64,000 nt of DNA from assembly GCA_963793415.1 (NCBI GenBank), contig CAWCAC010000002.1, positions 682,001 through 746,000 of the forward strand, in the 5' to 3' direction. The notes under the pieces were generated by a model, which was not told the origin of the DNA, ran no database searches, and was given only the letters and a program-made list of their open reading frames with translations. Source of the stretch: CAXMST01 sp963793415. Lineage in GTDB: Bacteria; Actinomycetota; Thermoleophilia; Solirubrobacterales; 70-9. Position 1 is the stretch's first letter; the number at the start of each line of letters is the position of its first letter. A program made the position numbers and the translations under genes. Below are positions 7,172 through 14,463 of this stretch, piece by piece.

Positions 7172-7620
7172 TCAGGGCAGCTCTGGCAGCGGGCGGCGGG
7201 CGACCTCTGCGGCTTCGGCGGGGTCGAGTCCGTAGGTGCGGAGCACGCCCTCGGCGTGGACGACTCCCGCGTCCTGGTCGAGGGTGCCGCGGAGCATCGC
7301 GTGCATGACGGCGATCAGGGCGCCGCCGCTGGCGTGCAAGGTGACCGCGGGGTCGGCCGTGCGGAAGCGGCCCGACGCGATCCCCCGCTCGAGGTCCTCG
7401 GTCGCCGGCTCGCGCAGGACCCGGTCGACGATCAGGAAGCGGACGTCGAGCCGGACCAGCAGCCAACCCCAGTCCGGGTCGGCGCCGGCGGCTTCGAGCA
7501 GGTGGCGATGGGCGATGCTGCCCCGCTCGGCGACGTCGGTGACCTGTTCCTGGCGGAACCAAAGCAGCCGCTCCTGCTCGGTCAGCGACTCCTCGAGCAG
7601 TGCCGCGACCAGCTCTCGCG
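7172..7620 (-). pseudogene. TetR-type regulator, C-terminal ligand domain only
   Basis: The reverse frame from about 7620 to 7172 reads ELVAALLEESLTEQERLLWF and continues through PDWGWLLVRLDVRFLIVDRV and a typical TetR C-terminal helix set (TLHASGGALIAVMHAMLRGT). The N-terminal helix-turn-helix is missing: upstream of about 7620 the DNA is instead the sense strand of a FAH-family gene. The remaining 149 codons lack any start. This looks like a deletion that removed the DNA-binding half. Confidence 0.65.
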
Positions 7621-7774
7621 GACGATGACCCTCGTCCCCGGCGACATCATCGCCACCGGTACGCCGGCCGGCGTTGGTGGCTTCAAGGGCCTGTTCCTCA
7701 AGGACGGCGACACGGTCGAGGTCGAGGTCGAGGGCCTCGGCGCGGTCTCGAACCCAATCCGGGTCGAGGCGTGA
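7613..7774 (+). pseudogene. Fumarylacetoacetate hydrolase (FAH) family protein, C-terminal fragment
   Basis: The last 53 codons of an FAH-family enzyme are intact: LSRTMTLVPGDIIATGTPAG, then VGGFKGLFLKDGDTVEVEVE and a GLGAVSNPI strand. PGDxIxTGTPAGVG is the conserved active-site strand of the family, whose members hydrolyse or decarboxylate acylpyruvate-type compounds. About 200 residues expected upstream are absent; the frame runs instead into the antisense of the TetR fragment. Its TGA overlaps the GTG of the next gene, so the old translational coupling survives. Confidence 0.7.
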
Positions 7775-8202
7775 GCGGCGGCGTCCTCGCCCCCGAGGTC
7801 GAGGCCTTTCTCGACGCCGAGCGCGTCGGCGCATTGGCCACGGTCTCCGAGGCGGGCCGTCCGCGGCAGTCGGTCGTCTACTTCGTTCGCGAGGGCGACC
7901 AGCTTCTGATCAGCACTGAGGCCGGCCGCTGGAAGGCAAAGGACGTCGGGCGCACCGGCTGGGCCTCGCTATGCGTACACGGCTCCGAGCCGCCCTTCCC
8001 CTCGGCAACTCTCGCCGGCCCGGCCGAGATCAGGACGGAGGACATCGGCCTCGGCACGGCCGCGGTCATGGGCCGGATCATGGGCCTCGACGAGCCTCCC
8101 GAGGCTCAGACCGACGAGGCGCTGGCCGATGTCGGCCGCGTCCTGCTCGCGATCACGGTCGAACGCGTCGGTCCGGTCACGTACCTCGACCCCGCGGACT
8201 GA
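7771..8202 (+). CDS. PPOX-class (pyridoxamine 5'-phosphate oxidase fold) F420/flavin-dependent protein, 143 aa
   Basis: GTG 7771 overlaps the preceding stop (GTGA). The product opens LAPEVEAFLDAERVGALATV, then RPRQSVVYFVREGDQLLIST and TEAGRWKAKDVGRTGWASLCV, the split-barrel pattern of PPOX-class F420-dependent oxidoreductases. This family reduces or oxidises small molecules with F420H2 or FMN, and the substrate here is unknown. Length and order of strands match a full-length small member. It was presumably co-transcribed with the FAH enzyme before that gene was truncated. Confidence 0.75.
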   Translation: MSGGVLAPEVEAFLDAERVGALATVSEAGRPRQSVVYFVREGDQLLISTEAGRWKAKDVGRTGWASLCVHGSEPPFPSATLAGPAEIRTEDIGLGTAAVMGRIMGLDEPPEAQTDEALADVGRVLLAITVERVGPVTYLDPAD

Positions 8203-8232
8203 GCGATCGGCGAGTTCGGCCCCGGCCTTGCG

Positions 8233-8254
8233 CTTCCTCCCCGCGGGGAGGAAG
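8233..8254. terminator. Perfect 22-base palindrome
   Basis: CTTCCTCCCCG (8233-8243) is followed directly by its reverse complement CGGGGAGGAAG (8244-8254). As RNA it would fold as a long GC stem; it lies 31 bases after the PPOX gene stop. There is no U tract. It could also act as a protein site upstream of the secreted protein gene at 8316. Confidence 0.45.
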
Positions 8255-8315
8255 ATGCTTCGCGCCGGGTGGAGACAGGCTCGGCCGTCCTACCCAGCAG
8301 AACATCGGAGAACGC

Positions 8316-8681
8316 ATGAAGATCAGGATTCCCGCCCTCCTCGCGGTCGTAGCGCTGACCGGCGTCTTTGCGGCCGGCGCGGTTGCCGGCGGCACCGAGA
8401 CCAAGGTCACGATTAAGGGCAGCGACGGCGACTATTACGGCTACGTCAAGAGCAGCGACAGCGACTGCGCTGACGGACGCGAGGTCACCGTCTACAAGCT
8501 CAAGGGCAACGGCTACGACCCCAAGAACGACAAGCAGATCGGCTCCGACATCGCCCAGGCGAACGGCGACCGCTACATGTGGGCGATCGGAAACTCCGGC
8601 GCCAAGAAGGGCAACTTCTACGCCTTCGTCCGTAAGGACGGAAGCTGCAAGAAGGACTTCTCGAAGGTGATCAGCGGCTGA
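8316..8681 (+). CDS. Small secreted protein of unknown function, 121 aa (paralog 2)
   Basis: ATG 8316 follows CGGAG at 8306-8310. Residues 1-24 are a signal peptide (MKIRIPALLAVVALTGVFAA). The mature part opens TKVTIKGSDGDYYGYVKSSD and continues to a C-terminal CKKDFSKVISG, closely paralleling the 3553 protein, including two cysteines (SDCADG, GSCKKD). The two differ mainly in charged loops. It has its own ribosome site and is not in an operon with the PPOX gene, from which it is separated by a palindrome. Function unknown; secreted or cell-wall located by signal peptide. Confidence 0.75.
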   Translation: MKIRIPALLAVVALTGVFAAGAVAGGTETKVTIKGSDGDYYGYVKSSDSDCADGREVTVYKLKGNGYDPKNDKQIGSDIAQANGDRYMWAIGNSGAKKGNFYAFVRKDGSCKKDFSKVISG

Positions 8682-8696
8682 TCAAGGTGCCGCTTC

Positions 8697-10034
8697 TCAA
8701 CCCCGGGCAGCAGCGACGGCGCCCGCTTCGGGCTCGACCGTCTCGGCCGGCTCGAAGGTGTCGCCCGCCTGCAGCACCGTGATCGGCCCGACGCTCGGGT
8801 CGCCGCTCGGCTCGATGTCGAAGCTGCCGACGATGCTGTCGGTGACGCTCGTCTCGAAGACGGCGGCGATGATCGCCTCGCGGTCGGCTCCGGCGGTCGC
8901 GATCGCGTCGAGCACGACCGTGGCCGCCTCGCCTGCGTAGGGAGCGAACTGCTCGACGGGCGCGCCGTCGAGCTCCTCCTCGAGCGCGCTGACGAGATCG
9001 GCTCCGGCCGGCGGCAGCTCGCCCGGGGCGAGGCCCGGGATCGAGGCGTACATGCCGTCGGCATCCGCACCCGCTTCGTCGATCGTCGACTGCTGGGCGA
9101 AACCGTCGAAGGCGAGCAGCGGCACCTGCGAGTTGTCGCCGGCGTACTTGACCTTGTCGGCGATCACCTGAGCGCCGTTCTGCTCGGTCAGTCCGGCGAG
9201 CACGACCGCGTCCGACCCGGCCTTCTCGGCCTGCGCGAACAGGTCCTCGTAGCTCTTCGCCTCCGGGTCCCAGGTCTCGAAGCCGGCCAGCTTCAGCCCG
9301 AGCTCTCCGGCGGCGCCGCGGAAGTTCTCCGCCTGACCGGTGCTGGTCGGGTCATCGGCCGCGTAGGCGACGAACGGCCGCACCGAGCCGAGATCCTGCA
9401 CGTAGGTCGCCAGTCCGGCACCCTGGAAGGCATCGTTGGGGATGACGCGGGCGTAGTTGCGAGTGCCCGGGTAGAGGCTGTCGGGCTGGCCGTCCTCGCA
9501 GTTGCTGCTCGGCTCGGTCAGGCAGACCGCGGTGTTGCCGGGGGAGACCATCGCGACCCCGGCCTCGCCGAGGATCGGGATCTCGATCGCCGCGCAGCCG
9601 GAGTTGTAGGTGCCGACCACGGCAAGGACCTTGTCGTCCGCCGCGTAGCCCTTCGCGTTCTCCTCGCAGGTCGCCTCATCCCAGGCGCCGGTCTTCTCGA
9701 TCGAGTCGTCGCAGGCCTGGAAGGCGACCGGCGTCTCACCGGCCATCCAGTCGTTGTCCGCGAGCACGATCTTGATCGCGTCGACCTGCTGGGCGGAGCG
9801 TTCGGCCGAGTCTCCCTGCATCGGCAGGTCGCTGACGATCAGGCCCTCGGGCTCACCGTCACCGCCGTACTCAGGCTCGGCGCAGGTCGCCAGATCGACG
9901 CCCTCGACGCTCGCGCTGGTCGACGTCGACGTCGAAGTAGAAGTTGAGTCGTCCCCGTCGTCGCCGCACGCCGCGATGGCGAAGGCGAGCACGAGAACCA
10001 CACCGACCGACAGAATCCCCCTGATCGCTCTCAT
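8697..10034 (-). CDS. LivK-like ABC transporter substrate-binding lipoprotein, 445 aa
   Basis: Signal peptide MRAIRGILSVGVVLVLAF ends in lipobox IAAC (Cys23), followed by a low-complexity Thr/Ser linker. The mature part has the two-lobed type I periplasmic-binding fold of branched-chain amino acid/amide binding proteins: DLPMQGDSAERSAQQVDAIK, VLAVVGTYNSGCAAIEIPIL, a central NYARVIPNDAFQGAG and LRSVRPFVAYAADD-like strand. No permease or ATPase genes lie next to it, so it may serve a transporter encoded elsewhere or act as a sensor. Ligand unknown. Confidence 0.75.
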   Translation of the reverse strand: MRAIRGILSVGVVLVLAFAIAACGDDGDDSTSTSTSTSTSASVEGVDLATCAEPEYGGDGEPEGLIVSDLPMQGDSAERSAQQVDAIKIVLADNDWMAGETPVAFQACDDSIEKTGAWDEATCEENAKGYAADDKVLAVVGTYNSGCAAIEIPILGEAGVAMVSPGNTAVCLTEPSSNCEDGQPDSLYPGTRNYARVIPNDAFQGAGLATYVQDLGSVRPFVAYAADDPTSTGQAENFRGAAGELGLKLAGFETWDPEAKSYEDLFAQAEKAGSDAVVLAGLTEQNGAQVIADKVKYAGDNSQVPLLAFDGFAQQSTIDEAGADADGMYASIPGLAPGELPPAGADLVSALEEELDGAPVEQFAPYAGEAATVVLDAIATAGADREAIIAAVFETSVTDSIVGSFDIEPSGDPSVGPITVLQAGDTFEPAETVEPEAGAVAAARG

Positions 10035-10081
10035 GCTCCGACCCTATCGGGGCGGTCTCGATCGTGTCGGGCGCTTGGTAG

Positions 10082-11023
10082 TTAGCCGCAGGCGATGACG
10101 ATCTTGCCGAGCTTGCTCCCGGCCGTGAAGCGCTCGTAGGCCTGGGCGGCGTCCTCGATGTCGAAGGTGTCCAGAACCGGCACCTCGATCAGGCCCGCGA
10201 CGAACGCCGGCAGCACGTGCTTCTCGACGAGGCGAGCCACCGCGGCCTTCTCCTCGAGCGGCCGGGCCCGCAGGGTCGAGGCGTGGATCGATCCGCGCTT
10301 GCCCATCAGCGCGAGCAGATTGAGCTCGGCCTTGGCGCCGCCGCCGACTCCGATCACGCAGATCCGGCCGCCGGTCGCCATCGCCTTCAGGTTGCCGCCG
10401 AAGTTCGGAGCGCCGACGAGCTCGAGGATCACGTCGAAGGGCCCCGCATCGGCGAACTCCTCGGGCCTGAGGACCTTGGCGCCAAGCGCCCCGACCTGGT
10501 CGCGCACCTCTTCGTTGCGAACGGTCGCGGTCACCCTGGCCCCGGCCTGGACGCCGAGTTGGATCGCCGCGGTGCCGACACCGCCGGCGCCACCGTGAAC
10601 GAGCAGGTGCTCGCCGGCGGCAAGACTGCCCTGGGAGAAGATCGCGTCGTAGGCGGTGCAGAACGCCTCGGGCAGACCGCCGGCCTGGGCCCAGCCGAGG
10701 CCCTCGGGTACGGGCATCAGCTGGCGCTCGTGGACGACGGCGAGCTCCGCCTGGCCGCCGCCGCCGACGATCGCCATGACGCGGTCTCCCACGTCGAAGC
10801 GGGTCGCTCCCGGGCCCAGCGCCGCGACCTCGCCGGCGAGCTCGAGGCCCGGAATCAGCTCGGGCGACCCCGGGGGGGCCGGATAGTGCCCGGCGCGCTG
10901 GAGGATGTCGGCGCCGTTCATCCCAGCGGTGCGGACGCGGACTAGGCACTCGCCGGCACCCGGCTCGGGGTCCGGGTGGTCCTCGACGAGGACATTTCCA
11001 TCTCTGATCGTCGCTGCGCGCAT
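10082..11023 (-). CDS. NAD(P)H:quinone oxidoreductase-like MDR protein, 313 aa
   Basis: Start at ATG 11023 gives MRAATIRDGNVLVEDHPDPE, the family's usual opening; a longer frame upstream lacks homology. Domains: GroES-like N-terminal half (LVRVRTAGMNGADILQRAG, GLELAGEVAALGPGA), then Rossmann fold LLVHGGAGGVGTAAIQLGV. The medium-chain dehydrogenase/reductase zinc ligands are absent, as in quinone oxidoreductases (QOR/PIG3 group), which use NADPH to reduce quinones or enones in the cytosol. It follows the LivK-like gene on the same strand by 47 bases. Substrate unknown. Confidence 0.8.
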   Translation of the reverse strand: MRAATIRDGNVLVEDHPDPEPGAGECLVRVRTAGMNGADILQRAGHYPAPPGSPELIPGLELAGEVAALGPGATRFDVGDRVMAIVGGGGQAELAVVHERQLMPVPEGLGWAQAGGLPEAFCTAYDAIFSQGSLAAGEHLLVHGGAGGVGTAAIQLGVQAGARVTATVRNEEVRDQVGALGAKVLRPEEFADAGPFDVILELVGAPNFGGNLKAMATGGRICVIGVGGGAKAELNLLALMGKRGSIHASTLRARPLEEKAAVARLVEKHVLPAFVAGLIEVPVLDTFDIEDAAQAYERFTAGSKLGKIVIACG

Positions 11024-11100
11024 CGATCCCAGTCTATGCATACGGCCGCCGGCTGCCCCCGAATGTCCGCGTGCCCTCGAATGCCGGATATGGTGGTCGC

Positions 11101-11577
11101 ATGTCGGCGGAGAACCTGGCCACGATCGAGCGCTTCTACCGAGCATTCGGGCGCCACGACGGCGCGGCGATGGAGGCCTGCTACGCGCCCGACGTCCACT
11201 TCCGCGACCCGGTCTTTGAAGACCTGTACGGACCCGAGGCCGGGGCCATGTGGCGGATGCTGACCGGCAGCGCCACCGACCTCGAGATCGAGCTCGCATC
11301 CCACTCCGCTAACGGCAATACGGGCAAGGCAAACTGGATCGCTACGTACACCTTCCGCACCGGCCGCAAGGTCGTCAACGACATCGATGCCAGCTTCCGC
11401 TTCGGGACCGACGGGCTGGTCAGCGAGCACATCGACAGCTTCCCGCTGTGGAAGTGGTCGCGGCAGGCACTGGGGATCACCGGGCTGCTCGGCGGCTGGA
11501 CCCCGATCGTCCAGAACGGGATCCGCCGCCAGGCTCACCAACAGCTCGAGCGGTTCATGGCCGAAGAGCGCGACTGA
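11101..11577 (+). CDS. SnoaL-like (NTF2 fold) protein, 158 aa
   Basis: Starts ATG 11101 (SAENLATIERFYRAFGRHDG), the typical first helices of SnoaL-like proteins, followed by MEACYAPDVHFRDPVFEDLY and strands ending in FGTDGLVSEHIDSFPLWKW. The cone-shaped fold binds small hydrophobic ligands and serves as cyclase, isomerase or hydrolase in different members; no catalytic assignment can be made here. It is divergent from the quinone oxidoreductase gene and 56 bases upstream of the WS/DGAT gene. Confidence 0.7.
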   Translation: MSAENLATIERFYRAFGRHDGAAMEACYAPDVHFRDPVFEDLYGPEAGAMWRMLTGSATDLEIELASHSANGNTGKANWIATYTFRTGRKVVNDIDASFRFGTDGLVSEHIDSFPLWKWSRQALGITGLLGGWTPIVQNGIRRQAHQQLERFMAEERD

Positions 11578-11633
11578 CGTCCATTCCGGCGACCGCTCCG
11601 CAGGCGCGGCGCCGGCCCTGGGATCATCGGCAC

Positions 11634-12938
11634 GTGGAGCCGATCCCACTCAGCGATGAGGACCGGGCAATCCTCGATCTCGAGGGCCCCCTGGTCGCCG
11701 GCCACACCTGCAAGGTGATCGTGCTCGGAGCGCCGTCCCCATCGCTCGAGTCGCTGCGCGAGCGAGTCGCGCGCGGTCTCGAGGACGAGCCGCTGCTGCG
11801 CTGCCGTCTCGGCAGCGCCGGTGGCAACCCGGCCTGGGTCGAGGCCGGGTTGCTCGCGGTCGACGAGCGCGTCGTTTCTGCAGGCGGGAGTCCGATCGAC
11901 GAGCAGGGCCTGCGCGTGCTCGTCGCGGAGTTGTTCTCACAGCGACTGGACCGCGAGCAGCCCCTGTGGCGGATCGATGTCGCCGAGCTCGTCGACGGCC
12001 GCACGGCGCTGATCTGGCGGATCCACCATGCGCTCGCGGACGGCTCGACGGCGATGCAGATGGCCGCCGCGATCCTCTGGGACCCGACCCCCGCCGCCGC
12101 GCCGGCATCTCGTCCGGCCCCGGCATCGCCGGACGCCGCAGGGGCCGACCACCACGACGACCACCGCCGCCGCAAGCACCTCGCGGCGTTCATCGCCCGC
12201 GAGCTCGGCGAGGGTCTCAGCCACTCGCCCTTCGACGTCGAGATCGGCATCCGCCGCGCGATCGGATTCGGCGAGCTGGCGCTGCCGCAGCTGCATGACG
12301 CGGCCAAGTCGCTCGCCGGGGCGACGCTCAACGACGCGGTCCTGGCGGCGGTCGGCGGCGGCATCCACCGCTGGATCGGCAGTCGTTCGCTGCTGCCCGC
12401 CCAGCCTCCTGCGCACCTGCCCAGGCACCTGCGGATTCGGGTTCCGGTCAGCCTCCACCAGGAGGGCGACGACGCCGGCAACCGCGATTCCTTCTTCACG
12501 CTGCCGGTCGACGTCCACGAGCAGGACCCGGTGCGCCGCCTGCGGGGGATCGCGCGCCGGGAGACGGCGCGCAAGCACGGCCACGACGCCGAGGTGCTCG
12601 ACGACCTCGAGCACCGGCTGGCCGAGCGGGCTCCCCGGGTCGAGCATGCGCTCGAATCGATCGAGGCCTCGCCGCGCAGCTTCGCGCTCTGCGTCTCGAA
12701 TGTCCGCGGCCCCGCACACGAGCCTTCGATCTGCGGGGCGCCTGTCGAGGAGCTCTACTCGATCGCCGAGATCGGCCTGCGACACGGCCTCCGAATCGCC
12801 GTGATCTCCCTTGGCGACAGGCTCTGTCTCGGGATCTGCGCCGACCCGATCCTCGCCCCGAACCCGGCCGACCTGGCCGCCGGAATCGAGGCCGAGGCGA
12901 GCGCGATCATCGCCGCGGCCGGAACGGGAGCTAGCTAG
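11634..12938 (+). CDS. WS/DGAT family wax ester synthase/diacylglycerol acyltransferase, 434 aa
   Basis: GTG 11634 gives MEPIPLSDEDRAILDLEGP, the expected start. The catalytic HHALADG (HHxxxDG motif of the condensation-type acyltransferases) lies near residue 130 within ALIWRIHHALADGSTAMQM. The C-terminal half carries the conserved NDAVLAAVGGGIHRW and SNVRGPAHEP segments. The enzyme transfers acyl groups from acyl-CoA to alcohols or diacylglycerol, making storage lipid. Length is normal (about 440-480 aa). It is convergent with the P450 gene. Confidence 0.8.
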   Translation: MEPIPLSDEDRAILDLEGPLVAGHTCKVIVLGAPSPSLESLRERVARGLEDEPLLRCRLGSAGGNPAWVEAGLLAVDERVVSAGGSPIDEQGLRVLVAELFSQRLDREQPLWRIDVAELVDGRTALIWRIHHALADGSTAMQMAAAILWDPTPAAAPASRPAPASPDAAGADHHDDHRRRKHLAAFIARELGEGLSHSPFDVEIGIRRAIGFGELALPQLHDAAKSLAGATLNDAVLAAVGGGIHRWIGSRSLLPAQPPAHLPRHLRIRVPVSLHQEGDDAGNRDSFFTLPVDVHEQDPVRRLRGIARRETARKHGHDAEVLDDLEHRLAERAPRVEHALESIEASPRSFALCVSNVRGPAHEPSICGAPVEELYSIAEIGLRHGLRIAVISLGDRLCLGICADPILAPNPADLAAGIEAEASAIIAAAGTGAS

Positions 12939-12947
12939 CTCCGGGCC

Positions 12948-14387
12948 CTAGCTGCGCCGCCGCACGACCCGGACGAGGCCGCCCTTGGCGGGGATCATCG
13001 TCACGTTGCGGTGCTGGGCCCGCTCCGGCTCGGGCTCGACCGCCTCCAGGTCGAGCCGGCGGATCATCATCTCCAGGACGACCCGCTGCTCGGCCATCGC
13101 CAAGGCAGCGCCGAGACAGCGCCGGATGCCGCCGCCGAAGGGGATCCACTCGTAGGTGCCGGGCTTGTGCCCGATCCAGCGTTCCGGCCGGAACGCGAAC
13201 GGGTCGGGGTAGACGTCGGGCCGGTGGTGGAGCAGCAGGATGCTCATCGAGACCGGCGATCCCGCTGGGACGCCGTAAGGCCCGAGCTGCCACGGGACGG
13301 CGACGCGGCGGCCGATGATCGGGACCACGGGGCGGGCCCGCATCGTCTCGTGGATCACGGCCTCGGTCCACTCGCCGCGGGTGTCGTCGTCCCCCTCGCG
13401 GACCGCGGTCTCGTAGGCGGCCAGCGCCGCGGGATTGTGGACGAGCCGCTCGCCGGCCCAGGCGAGCGAGTTGGCCGTCGTCTCGTGCCCGGCGAGGACC
13501 AGGGTCAGGAGCTCGTCACGGACCTCGCGGTCGGTCAGCTTCTCGCCCTCCTCGGTCTCGGCCTCGAGCAGGATCGACATGATGTCGCCGCGCTCGCTCA
13601 GGTCGCTCTCCCGGCGCCGTTCCTCGATCACACGGTAGGTCGCCCGGTCGAGGACGCCGATCGCGATCTTGAGCAGGCCGACGGCCTCAGTCCGGCCGCT
13701 GTTGACCAGCTCGCCGGCCTTTGCGATCGGAGTCGTCGAGATCTCGGTCAGGCCGCGGATCACGCGGCGCAGCTTCTCCTCGGGGCTGCCGGGCTCGGGT
13801 CGCCCCTCGATCCCGAAGATGCCGGCCATGATCACGTCGAGCGTGATCGCCTGCATCCGCGATGCCAGCTCGACGACGTCGCCGGGCCGCCAGGTCTCGA
13901 TCTCGCGCTCGGCCGAGCGCGAGATCATCTCCGCGTACCGAGCGATCGCCTCGCCGTGGAAGGGCGGCAGCAGCAGCTTTCGCTGGCGCATGTGCCGGGG
14001 GCCGACGGCCGTCAGGACCGAGTTGGAGCCGACGATCGGGCGCAACGGCGACTCGCCGGTGATCGAGGGGGCCTGCTCCGGCTTCGCGGTGAATAACGAG
14101 CGGACGTGGTCGGGGTGCGAGGTGATCACCGGATCGCCGGGGATCGTGCCGCGCATCCGGAAGACCTCGCCGTAGCGGCGGCGGGCGCCGAAGACGAACT
14201 CGATCTGGCGCTGGCTGAAGCGCAGCGTGTGGCTGAGCTTGGAGCCGGCGACGAGCGGCGCCTCGCTCAGGCCGGCGAGCTCGGCCCCGTCGATCGGCCC
14301 GGCGGGGGAGGGGGGAGCGCTGCCGAGCAGCGGCGAGTCCGCCTTCTCAGGGTTCGGGGCGAGACTCTCACGCGCAGCCGTGGCCAT
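12948..14387 (-). CDS. Cytochrome P450, 479 aa
   Basis: The ATG at 14387 (MATAARESLAPNPEKAD) is preferred to a longer frame. Diagnostic parts are present: I-helix oxygen-binding AGHETTANS, K-helix HETMR (ExxR), and the heme loop FGGGIRRCLG with the proximal cysteine. The sequence between (RPERWIGHKPGTYEWIPFGG) is typical for actinobacterial class I P450s, which need ferredoxin partners. No partner gene lies nearby. Substrate unknown; a hydroxylase of fatty acids or terpenoids is plausible. Confidence 0.85.
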   Translation of the reverse strand: MATAARESLAPNPEKADSPLLGSAPPSPAGPIDGAELAGLSEAPLVAGSKLSHTLRFSQRQIEFVFGARRRYGEVFRMRGTIPGDPVITSHPDHVRSLFTAKPEQAPSITGESPLRPIVGSNSVLTAVGPRHMRQRKLLLPPFHGEAIARYAEMISRSAEREIETWRPGDVVELASRMQAITLDVIMAGIFGIEGRPEPGSPEEKLRRVIRGLTEISTTPIAKAGELVNSGRTEAVGLLKIAIGVLDRATYRVIEERRRESDLSERGDIMSILLEAETEEGEKLTDREVRDELLTLVLAGHETTANSLAWAGERLVHNPAALAAYETAVREGDDDTRGEWTEAVIHETMRARPVVPIIGRRVAVPWQLGPYGVPAGSPVSMSILLLHHRPDVYPDPFAFRPERWIGHKPGTYEWIPFGGGIRRCLGAALAMAEQRVVLEMMIRRLDLEAVEPEPERAQHRNVTMIPAKGGLVRVVRRRS

Positions 14388-14463
14388 CGGCCGAATGGTT
14401 ACACGGATCGATGTCGAGGTGTGTGACCTCGGCACACGCCAGCGGCTCTCTAGCCTGCTGGGC

